Notes: generated by a model from the sequence alone, not told the origin. DNA of 64,000 bases from JAXMDS01 sp043777815 (GCA_043777815.1 JAYWHH010000001.1:186001-250000), one strand, 5' to 3'; positions 1 to 9,629 are shown, counted from the first letter of the stretch. Program-made: numbers and translations.

Positions 1-58
1 TGTTTTCAAGTATAGTTGCTTAACGCTATAAGTTAAATATTGTTAAATAGTTCTAAGT

Positions 59-760
59 TTGCTTAATCAAAAATCAATGAAAAAACATTTGGATAAATTG
101 TTAGAAAAATTATGCCTACATTCTTTAGATCTATATGAGAATCTAGTTACTCTCACGGATACGTCTCAAAATAAAGATATTTTTTATTTGAGTTTTAAGA
201 AACTTATGATCATGTTTGAAGGCATAAGGCATGTTGTCTATGATGATAAGACTGGCAAAAGCTACGATATTAAAAATCCCGTAGGAAATCCAACTATAGG
301 AATAGGATGCAATTTGAGATTTTATGGCAAACTATTGCCACAAATTATTGGTAGAAAAAATGAACCACGTTTATTAGATTTAATTTTGCATAAAAAATAT
401 CGCTTATCTGACGATGAAATAAATCTATTGTTTATATTTTGTATGAATGAAAGTCTTACGAGGCTAAATTCTATATATGGAAGAGATAAAATATTGAAAT
501 TGCCATCTTTAATCACTATAGTGCTACTATCTTTAAGTTTCAATAGTGGAAGAAAGTTTATTACTAATGCATCAACTTTAATTAATGGAATAAACATTTA
601 CAAAATAGTAAATCAATATTTCAATAACTTGGATTTAAATTCATTAGTAAAAAAAACAATATCAATACTTTTATCAATAAAACATCCTAAAAATTTACCT
701 GGTTTAACATACAGAAGAAATATGGAAGCAGCAATAATATCTTTATATCTTAAAAATTAG
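59..760 (+). CDS. T4-type lysozyme (GH24) family protein
   Basis: Predicted peptidoglycan muramidase of the phage T4 lysozyme fold (GH24). Seen: the segment FEG...YDD...G...TIGIGCNL around residues 53-86 matches the GH24 active-site region, with Glu54, Asp62/63 and Thr79 in the places of the catalytic Glu-Asp-Thr triad. A later LSFNSG and a C-terminal GLTYRRNMEAAI fit the helical lobe of the family. The frame opens with TTG at 59, but ATG at 77 (MKKHLDKL) is a likelier start and removes six residues. No signal peptide or membrane anchor is visible, so export would need a holin, a secretion system or lysis. At about 230 aa it is longer than T4 lysozyme because of an extra N-terminal helix region. 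It could be a phage remnant or a domesticated wall-remodelling enzyme. Family call fairly sure, role inferred. Confidence 0.75.
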   Translation: MLNQKSMKKHLDKLLEKLCLHSLDLYENLVTLTDTSQNKDIFYLSFKKLMIMFEGIRHVVYDDKTGKSYDIKNPVGNPTIGIGCNLRFYGKLLPQIIGRKNEPRLLDLILHKKYRLSDDEINLLFIFCMNESLTRLNSIYGRDKILKLPSLITIVLLSLSFNSGRKFITNASTLINGINIYKIVNQYFNNLDLNSLVKKTISILLSIKHPKNLPGLTYRRNMEAAIISLYLKN

Positions 761-817
761 CTTAGTGGAGATATTAATAAATGTTAAGATTCTAAAATTC
801 AACATTAAAATTCTCTT

Positions 818-1282
818 ATGAGTAATACCATGAATAAGATTTTTGAAAAATATCTGAAAAAAATAGATAAAACGCTACTTAAGTTAGTTGCTAGTATCAA
901 TATCAAATTCAAAAATTTTTTAGATGATAAGCAGAGTGATAAGCAAATAGATCTGGAATCAATTGATTCAATGTATACAATCTTTAATCAGGATGACTAT
1001 AAAAAAATTATCGAAAAAGCAAAATGCAATAATATCATTGAGGTAGTTTTAGAGACAATCTTCTACATTGCTAAAGTTTTTGAAACAAATATTATAAAAT
1101 GCATTTATAAAGTTTTTGAACTCACAAAATTAAAGAATGACACAGCCAAAAAAGATGATAAGAAGGAGGATATAGTTGCCGAAATATACCAGCATATAGC
1201 ATCGTATCTTGCAGAATTAAGATATGAAGTTGAATTTGTCTTAGATGATGTTCTAAAAATATATAAATTACATCAACATTAG
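818..1282 (+). CDS. hypothetical helical protein
   Basis: A 154-residue protein I do not recognise. It is Lys-, Ile- and Glu-rich and looks almost entirely alpha-helical, with an amphipathic stretch near residues 60-105 and a charged Lys/Asp segment around 108-118. No signal peptide, membrane segment or motif is evident. It follows the lysozyme-like gene by about 57 bases in the same direction and is convergent with leuS. The ATG at 818 is the first in frame; a second ATG lies four codons on. Base composition matches its neighbours. Confidence 0.5.
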   Translation: MSNTMNKIFEKYLKKIDKTLLKLVASINIKFKNFLDDKQSDKQIDLESIDSMYTIFNQDDYKKIIEKAKCNNIIEVVLETIFYIAKVFETNIIKCIYKVFELTKLKNDTAKKDDKKEDIVAEIYQHIASYLAELRYEVEFVLDDVLKIYKLHQH

Positions 1283-1339
1283 TAGAATTTTCGTGTTTTT
1301 ATCTAAGCTTTTTTTGTGCATACATATTTTAAATGTCAC

Positions 1340-3337
1340 TTAAGTAACTATATTAATTATTTTGTTTGGCACAAAGATTATTTTTTTGGAATTTAATAAA
1401 ATCTCTTTGAATGAATCAATCTTATTGATCTCAGCTATTACTCCATCTTTACTGATTTCTTTTTCAACGTTTAAGACTAGCTTTAGCTTTCCATTTACCT
1501 GAACTGCAAGTTTCAGGATTTGATTGCCTAAATGATGAGAGTCTGGCGTTGGCCATTTTGAAATTGCAAGACATTCTTTTTCTCCTAATATTTCCCAAAT
1601 TTCCTCTGAAATATGTGGACAAATTGGATTTAAAAGGGCAATAAGCAGTTTGTATCCATATTTTGCAAGTCCCAAACTAGAAGAATCTTCTTTGGTTAAA
1701 ATTTTATTTATCAAACTAACGAATTCGTAAAAATTTGCTATTGCGGTATTGAATTTACAGTTTTCTAGATCACAAGTAATTTTCTTAATAAAGTTGTTGA
1801 TATCAATCAAATGTTTCGATAAAGATGGATCAAGGTTTTCAAATTTATCCAAAATTTCAACATGTTTGAATTTTTCAACCAACTTAATAACTTTCTGCAG
1901 AAAACGATCACTACCATTGATACCATGATAACTCCATTCAAAATCTTTTTCAGGCGGATTGTCTGACATGAGAAAAAATCTCAAAACATCAGGAGAGTAT
2001 TTTTGGACTATATCTTCCAATTCTACAACGTTATTTTTTGACTTACTCATCTTTTCAAATTTACCTTCTATCACTCCCAAGCCAGATATTGAATCTATAT
2101 ATTTATAACCATCTTTTTGATCATCTGGAGCATCAATTACATATTTTGGATATATATAATTTCCTTTTTCATCTTTATAGATTTTATGTAAAACCATGCC
2201 TTGTGTCAAAAGACTTTTAAATGGTTCACGAAAATTTACTAATCCAAAATCGCACATTACTTTAGTAAAAAATCTAGCATATAAAAGATGCATTATGGCA
2301 TGTTCAATACCTCCAATATACTTGTCTACTGGCATCCAATATGAAGTCTCTTTTAGTGAAACCATTTCATCAGAACCGGGACTACAATATCTGGAAAAAT
2401 ACCAAGAGGATTCAAAAAAGGTATCTAGAGTATCCGTGTCTCTAGTGGCGTTTCCATTACATTTTGGACATGTCGTATGTTTCCAAGTTGGGTGAAGTTC
2501 CAATGGATTGCCTGATTTACTAAAGTCAACATCTTCTGGCAAAAAAACTGGTAAATTTTTTTCAGGCACCACTCCGCACTTATCACAATATAAAATTGGT
2601 ATAGGGCATCCCCAGTATCTCTGACGAGAAACGCCCCAATCACGTAATTTTAAATTTCCATCTTCGTCTTTTCCAAGCCAATTTTTTTGCATTTCTTTAA
2701 CATTTTCTGGCCATCCTGTCAAACTGTCTATATCTCTTACAAGCTCTTCTGCATAATCAGTTATTTTGATAAACCATTGATTTAAGCTTTTTTGTTCAAC
2801 TTTTGCGCCAGATCTCCATCCTCTGCCATCTATTACTTGTTCATTAGCTAGTACCGTATTATCAATCGGGTCCCAATTTACTAAACTTTCTTTTTTATAA
2901 GCCAAGCCATTTTCGTAAAGTTTTATAAAAAATAATTGTTCATGTTTATAATATTCAGGATTACAAGTAGCTATTTCTCTAGACCAATCAAATGCAAAGC
3001 CAAGGTCCATTAATGATTTTTTCATGTTGCTAATGTTCTGGTATGTCCAAACTTTAGGATGAATACTGTTCTTAATTGCTGCATTTTCTGCAGGTAATCC
3101 AAAGGCATCCCAACCCATTGGGTGCAGTACATTAAAGCCCTGCATTTTATAAAATCTGGCTAAAATATCTGAAATAGTATAATTTCTAGCATGTCCTACA
3201 TGTATTTGTCCAGATGGATATGGCAACATAGACAAGATATATTTTTTCTCCAATTTAGAGTCCTGGGTCGCTTGAAAAATATCATTTTTTTGCCATATTT
3301 CCTGCCACTTTTTACTGATTTTATGTTGATTGATCAT
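1340..3337 (-). CDS. leuS: leucyl-tRNA synthetase lacking the CP1 editing domain
   Basis: Class I synthetase charging tRNA-Leu in the cytoplasm. Seen: HVGH (the HIGH motif) at residues 47-50, GWDAFGLPAENAA near 75-87, KMSKS at 429-433, a zinc-type CxxC pair (CDKC near 251 and CPKC near 290), the RETDTxDTF-like segment, and the anticodon-binding and C-terminal domains to residue 665. Family members are usually about 820-870 residues. The missing part is precise: after KNWLG (to residue 222) the protein passes through a seven-residue linker (KDEDGNL) straight into KLRDWGVSRQRYWG. In normal LeuRS about 180-190 residues of the CP1 editing domain lie between these blocks. The catalytic core looks intact, so this is a complete frame with a clean internal deletion, not a broken gene. 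It should charge leucine but be unable to clear mischarged tRNA-Leu in cis. Confidence 0.95.
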   Translation of the reverse strand: MINQHKISKKWQEIWQKNDIFQATQDSKLEKKYILSMLPYPSGQIHVGHARNYTISDILARFYKMQGFNVLHPMGWDAFGLPAENAAIKNSIHPKVWTYQNISNMKKSLMDLGFAFDWSREIATCNPEYYKHEQLFFIKLYENGLAYKKESLVNWDPIDNTVLANEQVIDGRGWRSGAKVEQKSLNQWFIKITDYAEELVRDIDSLTGWPENVKEMQKNWLGKDEDGNLKLRDWGVSRQRYWGCPIPILYCDKCGVVPEKNLPVFLPEDVDFSKSGNPLELHPTWKHTTCPKCNGNATRDTDTLDTFFESSWYFSRYCSPGSDEMVSLKETSYWMPVDKYIGGIEHAIMHLLYARFFTKVMCDFGLVNFREPFKSLLTQGMVLHKIYKDEKGNYIYPKYVIDAPDDQKDGYKYIDSISGLGVIEGKFEKMSKSKNNVVELEDIVQKYSPDVLRFFLMSDNPPEKDFEWSYHGINGSDRFLQKVIKLVEKFKHVEILDKFENLDPSLSKHLIDINNFIKKITCDLENCKFNTAIANFYEFVSLINKILTKEDSSSLGLAKYGYKLLIALLNPICPHISEEIWEILGEKECLAISKWPTPDSHHLGNQILKLAVQVNGKLKLVLNVEKEISKDGVIAEINKIDSFKEILLNSKKIIFVPNKIINIVT

Positions 3338-3461
3338 GGAATTAATTAATAATTAGACTTACGATAGTAGTTGATAACATTTTACATTAATTTAATTCTA
3401 CTACTTGCAAAAAACTCAAAATTAAGAGATGATTAGAGTATAGAAGTATATTATTGATAGT

Positions 3462-4829
3462 GTGTCGACAGTAGAATCCCATTGCTCTTTTTGTAATAAA
3501 GACAGAAAAGACGTAGATAAAATAATATCAAGTAAAAATGCTGCAATTTGTGATGAGTGCATCATTATGTGCTCGGAAATGTTAATAGAAAACAGCAAAG
3601 TAGAAGATAAAAATAATGAATTTAAATTCGAATTTGAAAATCCCAAAAAAATTTATGAAGCTTTATCTGAGTTTGTAATAGGACAAGATAAAGCCAAAAA
3701 AATTCTTTCAGTAGCAGTTTTTAATCATTATAAAAGAATATCATCGATCAACGAAAATCATGGTAAAGGTAAAAAAACCAAAGCCAAAAATAAAACTGAA
3801 TTACCAGATACTTTTGAAAAAGTTGAAATTGGAAAGTCTAATGTTTTACTTCTAGGTCCAACTGGATCTGGTAAAACCTTATTAGCTGAAAGACTTGCTA
3901 AGATACTTAATGTTCCTTTTGCTATGGCAGATGCCACATCTTTGACTGAGGCTGGATATGTTGGAGAGGACGTAGAAAACATTTTACTCAAATTATTACA
4001 AGCGGCTGATTTTAATCTAGCAAAAGCAGAGAGAGGAATAATTTATATAGATGAAATAGACAAAATTGCTAGCAAGTCTGAAAATCCTTCCATAACGAGA
4101 GATGTATCTGGAGAGGGCGTACAACAAGCTTTGCTTAAGATACTTGAAGGAACGGTGGCGAACGTAATGCCATATGGAAGTAGAAAACATCCGGGACAAG
4201 AAACTATAGCAATAAATACTAAGCACATATTGTTTATATGCGGCGGAGCTTTTGTTGGTCTTGCTAGGAGCATAGCATACAGGCTCAAATCTACTAATAT
4301 AGGCTTTAGCAGCAGTAATTCTCACGCAAGCAGTAAAGATGAAAGTTATTCTTATTTAATGTCAAAATTACAGATTGATGATTTAATTAAATATGGATTA
4401 ATTCCTGAATTTGTTGGAAGATTGCCTGTTAATGTTGCACTAGATGAAGTTACATTAGAATATTTAATTAAAATACTTAGGGATCCTAAAAATGCTCTTT
4501 CTAAACAATATATGGCATTATTTGCTTTAAATAATGCTGATCTAAAATTTACAGATAGAGCTATAGAGTATGTATCTTCTGAAGCATTGAAGTTAAAAAT
4601 TGGAGCCCGAGGTCTCAGATCTATTCTTGAAGATAAATTTTTGGATGTTATGTTTGAAATTGATAAATATAAAGATAAAATCTTAATATTTGATGTTATT
4701 GATAATAAGCCCGTTTTTACAACTGAAGACAAGATAGTAAGCCCATCAAGTAATGAGGTGCCTAAAAAATCAATTGCAAAAAGTTCTCTAAAGAAAAAAA
4801 TTGATGTTGAAGATAATAATAAAGCTTGA
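3462..4829 (+). CDS. clpX: ClpX, ATP-dependent unfoldase of ClpXP
   Basis: AAA+ unfoldase that recognises substrates and feeds them to ClpP. Seen: N-terminal four-cysteine zinc finger (CSFC near residue 7 and CDEC...C near 28-36), Walker A GPTGSGKT near 131, pore loop GYVGED near 165, Walker B IIYIDEID near 192, sensor arginines and the C-terminal small domain. At 455 residues it is slightly longer than the usual 420-430 because of a charged, Lys-rich tail. The start is GTG at 3462: an in-frame TAG lies shortly upstream and the zinc-finger residues begin just after, so no longer form is possible. The clpP gene is not in the window. Its end abuts or overlaps the following acetyltransferase reading frame. 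Confidence 0.96.
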   Translation: MSTVESHCSFCNKDRKDVDKIISSKNAAICDECIIMCSEMLIENSKVEDKNNEFKFEFENPKKIYEALSEFVIGQDKAKKILSVAVFNHYKRISSINENHGKGKKTKAKNKTELPDTFEKVEIGKSNVLLLGPTGSGKTLLAERLAKILNVPFAMADATSLTEAGYVGEDVENILLKLLQAADFNLAKAERGIIYIDEIDKIASKSENPSITRDVSGEGVQQALLKILEGTVANVMPYGSRKHPGQETIAINTKHILFICGGAFVGLARSIAYRLKSTNIGFSSSNSHASSKDESYSYLMSKLQIDDLIKYGLIPEFVGRLPVNVALDEVTLEYLIKILRDPKNALSKQYMALFALNNADLKFTDRAIEYVSSEALKLKIGARGLRSILEDKFLDVMFEIDKYKDKILIFDVIDNKPVFTTEDKIVSPSSNEVPKKSIAKSSLKKKIDVEDNNKA

Positions 4830-4870
4830 GAATACAAGCCAACAATGATAACATTGTATTAATTTGTATT

Positions 4871-5413
4871 ATGTTATTGCCAAAAGTACCAGTGATAGAA
4901 TTTAATAACTTTATCTTAAGAGAAATTAATTTGGACTCAGATGTAGAAAGATATTATGAATATATGTCAAAATCTGAAGTGACCAAATTTTTAGCAGACA
5001 GCATCAAGGTATCTTCAATGGAAAAAGCCAGGCAGGACTTAACGTATTGGCATGATATTACGAAGCAGGGATATACTATTTATTGGTGTGTAGCTGATAA
5101 GAATACTAACAAAATGATAGGCAATGCAGGGTTTAATTACATAAATCAGGCAAAAAATAAAGCCAGTATAAGTTATGATTTACATTCGGATTATTGGGGA
5201 CAAGGCATAATGAGTCGGGCAGTTGAAAAGATTTGTGATTTGGCAAATAAAGATTTGAGTATAAAGATTATAGAAGCAAATGTAGCTATTAATAATCTTA
5301 GATCAATTAAACTGCTGAAAAAGAATGGATTTTTATTTTCTGGAATAATAAAAAATTATGCTATTTTAGATATGCAACTTACTGACGTGGAGGAATACAT
5401 AAAGGTATACTGA
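4871..5413 (+). CDS. GNAT-family N-acetyltransferase (RimJ/RimL-like)
   Basis: Acetyl-CoA-dependent acetyltransferase of the RimJ/RimL type; substrate unknown. Seen: LRE near the N-terminus, GNAGFNYI, then YDLHSDYWGQGIMSRAV, where WGQGIM is the acetyl-CoA pyrophosphate-binding loop, followed by ANVAINNLRSIKLLKKNGF, a typical RimJ/RimL C-terminal motif. The open frame reaches back to a TTG at 4826 overlapping the clpX stop, but the ATG at 4871 (MLLPKVPVIEF) starts just before the conserved first strand and is preferred, giving 180 residues. It may be co-transcribed with clpX. Confidence 0.8.
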   Translation: MLLPKVPVIEFNNFILREINLDSDVERYYEYMSKSEVTKFLADSIKVSSMEKARQDLTYWHDITKQGYTIYWCVADKNTNKMIGNAGFNYINQAKNKASISYDLHSDYWGQGIMSRAVEKICDLANKDLSIKIIEANVAINNLRSIKLLKKNGFLFSGIIKNYAILDMQLTDVEEYIKVY

Positions 5414-5483
5414 TTTTTATGTATATAAAAAATATTTATAGTAAAAAGATATGTTTGCAATGAGTTAAACTAATATATTTAAA

Positions 5484-6347
5484 ATGTTGACAGTGAAATT
5501 AAAAGATCTATATGATAAAACTTTTAATGATCAATTGAAAGTAGTTATTTTGCATGGAGAAGAATGTAACGTTTTATTTATATTGAGCAAATTTTTTTCT
5601 CCAAATATAACTATAGAGCTTGAAGTTTTAGAAGATGAAATTTGCACAGTAAGCTTCTTTGAGAAAAGTTATTTGGTGGTATATGTATCTAGCTACAAAG
5701 CAATAGAAAAAAAATTACCATATGTAGTTAACAACACTATTACCACAGTAATTTTTGTATTGAAGGAACGTCCACAAGACTTGAATTTAAACAAAAATAG
5801 TCAAATTGGGTATATATTATGTTATTTTGATAACTCTTCATTAAGAATAATCTTAGATCGATATTTAGAAAATTTACAAAGTATTTGCATTAGCTTCTCA
5901 GTTAAACAAATTATAATGAAGAGGTCTGGCAACAATCCATTTATTATGCTTAATGAAATAGAAAAAATATACTTTTATTGCCGTTCTAAATCTATTGTAG
6001 AATTGAATGATTCAAGCTTGGCTCTTAAAATCATCTCCAACAACACTAAATATTTATTAAAAGATGTATTTTGGTCATGTATCAATGAAGATTTTGATCC
6101 CTATTTTGCATATATTAATAAAAGCCCTGAACCAGTTTACATTTTACGATGTTTTATGAAGTTATCTAGAGATGCAATTATTGCTAACAATCTCCCAATA
6201 AAATTTGATAAAAATAAATGTGGCCGTAGTTTTTTCTTAGAAGTTCTAGATGTAATAAATAATTGTGAAATAGAGTATAAAGAGTCGTTTGAAAATAATA
6301 TTTTATTAAAATTACCATTGAGATTAGCATTGGTGAAAAAATATTAA
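5484..6347 (+). CDS. holA: DNA polymerase III delta subunit (clamp loader), divergent
   Basis: Probable delta subunit of the clamp loader, which opens the beta clamp. Seen: an N-terminal VVILHGEE-like strand where HolA has its degenerate nucleotide-binding loop; a middle segment NPFIMLNEIEKIYFYC (near residue 153) matching the HolA pattern of a Glu-x-x-Lys helix; an IVELNDSSLALKIIS stretch resembling the following HolA segment; and a C-terminal helical collar with YILRCFMKLSRDA. Its 287 residues are somewhat short for the 320-340 of the family. In many alphaproteobacteria holA lies close to leuS, which fits this location. Sequence is very divergent, so the call rests on pattern and context. 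Confidence 0.65.
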   Translation: MLTVKLKDLYDKTFNDQLKVVILHGEECNVLFILSKFFSPNITIELEVLEDEICTVSFFEKSYLVVYVSSYKAIEKKLPYVVNNTITTVIFVLKERPQDLNLNKNSQIGYILCYFDNSSLRIILDRYLENLQSICISFSVKQIIMKRSGNNPFIMLNEIEKIYFYCRSKSIVELNDSSLALKIISNNTKYLLKDVFWSCINEDFDPYFAYINKSPEPVYILRCFMKLSRDAIIANNLPIKFDKNKCGRSFFLEVLDVINNCEIEYKESFENNILLKLPLRLALVKKY

Positions 6348-6410
6348 TAGTTTCAAGGTAGAATTGATATTCTAAACAAAAAAATTGTATCAAGTCAATA
6401 AATAAATAAT

Positions 6411-7319
6411 TTAATAATCAAAATAATTTGTGGGATCTATTACTTTGTTTTCTTCTGATTGCATTGCTAGATGGGCTTTAGATCCTAATTTTATATTAGC
6501 AATTTTTTGTCCCTTAGTAACAAGATCAGATTGTTTAACCAAAATTTGATTAAGTTGCGCATATGCTACCCTGAATTCGTCATGCTGAATAATAACCAAC
6601 TTGCCAAAATCTTTATTAAAGCCAACATATATCACCTTTCCATCATCAGCTGCAAGAACGCTACTACTTTCTGCAATAATGTTTATTCCAGACAACTTTT
6701 TATCATTGACTATTTCATTAAATTTTTCCTGAATCACTCCTTTAATTGGATTGATAAATTTTTTATGTGCATTAGATTTATTCTTATTTTTCTTTTTGTC
6801 TGGAAACTCTTGCTTGGAGTTTTTACTTAATTTATTATTTCTTTCTTCATTCATAATATTAATACTATTTTCATTTATATCTTTAATGTCATCAAAATCT
6901 ATCTTATCTTCGTAGGATTTTGAATTTATTTTAGTTTTACTTGTTTCTTTTTTATCAAAACTATCAACACTATCAGTATTTGTATAAGTTTTAGTAAGCT
7001 TATTATTGTCTTCTGTTATGGAAATTAAACTTTTCTTTTGATTTGTTAAAGAGACTTTATTGATTGGTTTTTCATTATTGATTGGTTTTTCATTATTGAC
7101 TAGTTTTTCATTATTGATTGGTTTTGAATTTAGTATGGAACTTAATTCAGATTTAATAGTTTTTTTATTTTTGGCCGCGGTGTTTTTTAAATTTTTAACC
7201 CTGATTCGATATTCTATAGGCGCGGCAGGAGTTTCGCGTGTGCAATTACTAAGCAATAAAATTATTAGAAGTAAGAAGTTTGAGTTATAGATTCTAAATC
7301 TACTTATTAAAGAAATCAT
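6411..7319 (-). CDS. LytM/M23-fold lipoprotein with degenerate active site (NlpD/EnvC-like)
   Basis: Probable envelope lipoprotein of the LytM-factor type, which regulates amidases in septal peptidoglycan. Seen: a signal peptide ending in the lipobox LLSNC; a long low-complexity linker rich in Asn, Lys and Ser with a short repeat (NNEKPI, about three copies); and a C-terminal M23 domain from about residue 190 (GVIQEKF...VLAADDGKVIYVG...GKLVIIQHDEFRVAYAQL...VKQSDLVTKGQKI). The metal ligands look lost: GIN replaces GxD, YAQL replaces YAHL, and AHLAMQ replaces LHFE. It is therefore likely non-catalytic, as known for NlpD and EnvC. No LysM motif is obvious. It is convergent with holA. Confidence 0.8.
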   Translation of the reverse strand: MISLISRFRIYNSNFLLLIILLLSNCTRETPAAPIEYRIRVKNLKNTAAKNKKTIKSELSSILNSKPINNEKLVNNEKPINNEKPINKVSLTNQKKSLISITEDNNKLTKTYTNTDSVDSFDKKETSKTKINSKSYEDKIDFDDIKDINENSINIMNEERNNKLSKNSKQEFPDKKKNKNKSNAHKKFINPIKGVIQEKFNEIVNDKKLSGINIIAESSSVLAADDGKVIYVGFNKDFGKLVIIQHDEFRVAYAQLNQILVKQSDLVTKGQKIANIKLGSKAHLAMQSEENKVIDPTNYFDY

Positions 7320-7466
7320 ATTTTATAAAAAACACATCCAGCGTATAGCTAATTTTAAATCATTGTTATAAGTAATCAAATAACTTGTCTTCATTTTGTT
7401 GGCACTCAATCTTTGCAACCAATATAAATTTATAATTGGAGTAGATGCTGTTTAATATAATAAAAT

Positions 7467-8198
7467 ATGGAATTTGATCTAGAGAAATATAATCCACACA
7501 TATTAGAATTCATATATAGGCTTAAAATTTGTACTATTTTTTTTATTATCTCAAGTATCGTGGGATATTTGATCAAGGAAAAGCTTTTAGCAGCAATTCT
7601 ACTACCTTTATCTGAATTGCAAAAAATAAATGCGTTTTCAATAAATGGATTAATATATACCAATTTGATAGATGGATTTGTATCTTATATAAAGATAAGT
7701 TTTATATTCGGATTTATATTAACCTTACCTATGATTTCTTGGCATATGTTTAAATTTATTGCGCCAGGACTATATAAATCTGAAAGATTTGTTGCTAAGT
7801 TAGTATTGATATTTGGACCTATACTAAGCTTGATTGGATGTTGTTTAGCTTACTATATTGTTATCCCTAATGCTTGGAAGTTTTTTTATAGTTTTAGTGA
7901 TGAAAATTTAATGCTTTTACCCAAAATAAGCGAATATATATCTTTGATGTTAAGTATTTTATTAGGTTTCGGAATTGCATTTCAGTTTCCTGTTATAATT
8001 GCGCTTCTTTACATAGCTAAAATAGTGAACTTAGATACTCTAGTAAAATATAGAAGATTAATGATTTTTATTAATTTTGTAATTGGTGGCATAGCAACTC
8101 CACCAGATATTTTAAGCCAATTTTTACTAGCAATTCCTTTGATAATAATGTATGAATTTGCTATAATTACGTGTAAATTAATAAGAAAAAAATGCTAG
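7467..8198 (+). CDS. tatC: Sec-independent translocase subunit TatC
   Basis: Core multispanning receptor of the twin-arginine translocase in the inner membrane. Seen: N-terminal HILEFIYRLK in the place of the conserved HLxELRxR; six predicted membrane segments; GFGIAFQFPVII; LVKYRRLMIFINFVIGGIATPPD, where the YRR and TPPD signatures of TatC are clear; and a final hydrophobic helix. Length (243 aa) is normal. Its stop overlaps the serS start by seven bases, so the two are translationally coupled. tatA/tatB are not in the window. Confidence 0.95.
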   Translation: MEFDLEKYNPHILEFIYRLKICTIFFIISSIVGYLIKEKLLAAILLPLSELQKINAFSINGLIYTNLIDGFVSYIKISFIFGFILTLPMISWHMFKFIAPGLYKSERFVAKLVLIFGPILSLIGCCLAYYIVIPNAWKFFYSFSDENLMLLPKISEYISLMLSILLGFGIAFQFPVIIALLYIAKIVNLDTLVKYRRLMIFINFVIGGIATPPDILSQFLLAIPLIIMYEFAIITCKLIRKKC

Positions 8199-9523
8199 AT
8201 ATAAAATGGATAATTAAAAATCTAGACAAGTTTAAAACAAATTTAGAATACAGACAATTTGATAGTGATTCTGTTAATAAAACAGTGGAAAGCATTGTTA
8301 TAAGTAATGAGCGCATTAAGCAGCTACGAGAAGAATTAGAGTCTGCTCAGCATCAAAGACATGCAAACTCAAATATAATTTTATCTTCCAATGTGGCTAA
8401 CGAAAGAGAAGAAGTTATTAATAGGGGAAAAGAGCTAAATCTAACAATTACAGCTATTGAAACGCAATTAGAAGAGGTAGAAGAGCAGTTAAGTTCTCTT
8501 TTGGGACATATACCCAACATATTACAATTAGAAGTTCCAGCTGGTAAAGATGAAGCTCAAAACACCGAGATTAAGCGATACGATATTGTAGGCACATCGC
8601 ATCATAGCGCCAAAGATTCAGTTATAAAAACTCATATAATAAATTCAAAAGGTGAACCAATATTAGATCATATAGATATTTTAAAAAAGTTCGATCTTAT
8701 AGAGTTAGAAAAAACTGTAGCTATGTCAGGATCAAGGTTTGTAACTCTTAAGCGACTTGCTGCTAAGTTAGAGAGAGCTTTGGCCAACTTTATGTTGGAT
8801 ATCAATATATCAGCTGGTTTTATTGAGCATTCACCTCCATATATGGTAAATAATCAAGCTATGTACAAAGCCGGACATTTGCCAAAGTTTGAACAAGATT
8901 CTTTTGCAACAACCACTAACCATAGACTTATACCAACTTCTGAAGTTTGTTTAGTAAATTTAGCTGCAGATAAAATTTTTAAAGAAGATGAACTTCCTCT
9001 TAGAATGACAGCTCATACACCGTGCTTCAGATCAGAAGCAGGAAGTGCTGGCAAAGATACTAAAGGCTTAATTAGGCTGCATCAATTTAGTAAAGTGGAA
9101 TTAGTTACTATTTGTAAACCAGAAACATCAAATCAAGAACATCAAATTATTCTTGAAACAGCAGAACGCATCTTGCAAGTTTTAGATTTGCCATATAGAG
9201 TTATGTTGCTATGCAGTGGAGATACTGGATTATGGTCTTCAAAGACTTATGATATTGAAGTTTGGTTTCCATCTCAAAATAAATATAGGGAAATTTCTAG
9301 TTGCTCTAACTGCACTGATTATCAATCTCGACGCTTAAAATCTAGATATAAAAATGTTGAGGCTAGTAAAAACTTTTTGACACATACTCTTAATGGATCT
9401 AGCTTACCTATTGGTAGAACTTTAGCCGCTATAGTAGAAAACTATATGGACTATGACAATAGCTGTATACGCATTCCTTCAGCCTTAATACCTTACTTTG
9501 GTAGCAATAAAATAGATTTATAA
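8192..9523 (+). CDS. serS: seryl-tRNA synthetase
   Basis: Class II synthetase that charges tRNA-Ser. Seen: N-terminal two-helix coiled-coil arm (about residues 25-110) that contacts the tRNA variable arm; motif 2 TPCFRSEAGSAGKDTKGLIR; the segment LHQFSKVELV; and motif 3 as NGSSLPIGRTLAAIVENY (the family usually has NGSGLAVGRT). Length 443 aa is slightly above the usual 420-430. Its ATG lies within the tatC 3' end, so the pair forms an operon. The substrate tRNA-Ser(UGA) is encoded at 52178-52265. Confidence 0.96.
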   Translation: MLDIKWIIKNLDKFKTNLEYRQFDSDSVNKTVESIVISNERIKQLREELESAQHQRHANSNIILSSNVANEREEVINRGKELNLTITAIETQLEEVEEQLSSLLGHIPNILQLEVPAGKDEAQNTEIKRYDIVGTSHHSAKDSVIKTHIINSKGEPILDHIDILKKFDLIELEKTVAMSGSRFVTLKRLAAKLERALANFMLDINISAGFIEHSPPYMVNNQAMYKAGHLPKFEQDSFATTTNHRLIPTSEVCLVNLAADKIFKEDELPLRMTAHTPCFRSEAGSAGKDTKGLIRLHQFSKVELVTICKPETSNQEHQIILETAERILQVLDLPYRVMLLCSGDTGLWSSKTYDIEVWFPSQNKYREISSCSNCTDYQSRRLKSRYKNVEASKNFLTHTLNGSSLPIGRTLAAIVENYMDYDNSCIRIPSALIPYFGSNKIDL

Positions 9524-9629
9524 GATATAGATATAAAATATATTGACAAATCTCTTATGTCAAAGTTTTTTGTGAGTTGTTTTTTATATTCATTGTTCAC
9601 ATTCGTGCAATTAAATAACCTTTCTTTTT

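Noticed and set aside
2196..2643. Open frames antisense to or overlapping leuS
   Set aside because: They are shadows of the conserved leuS frame and show no domain of their own.
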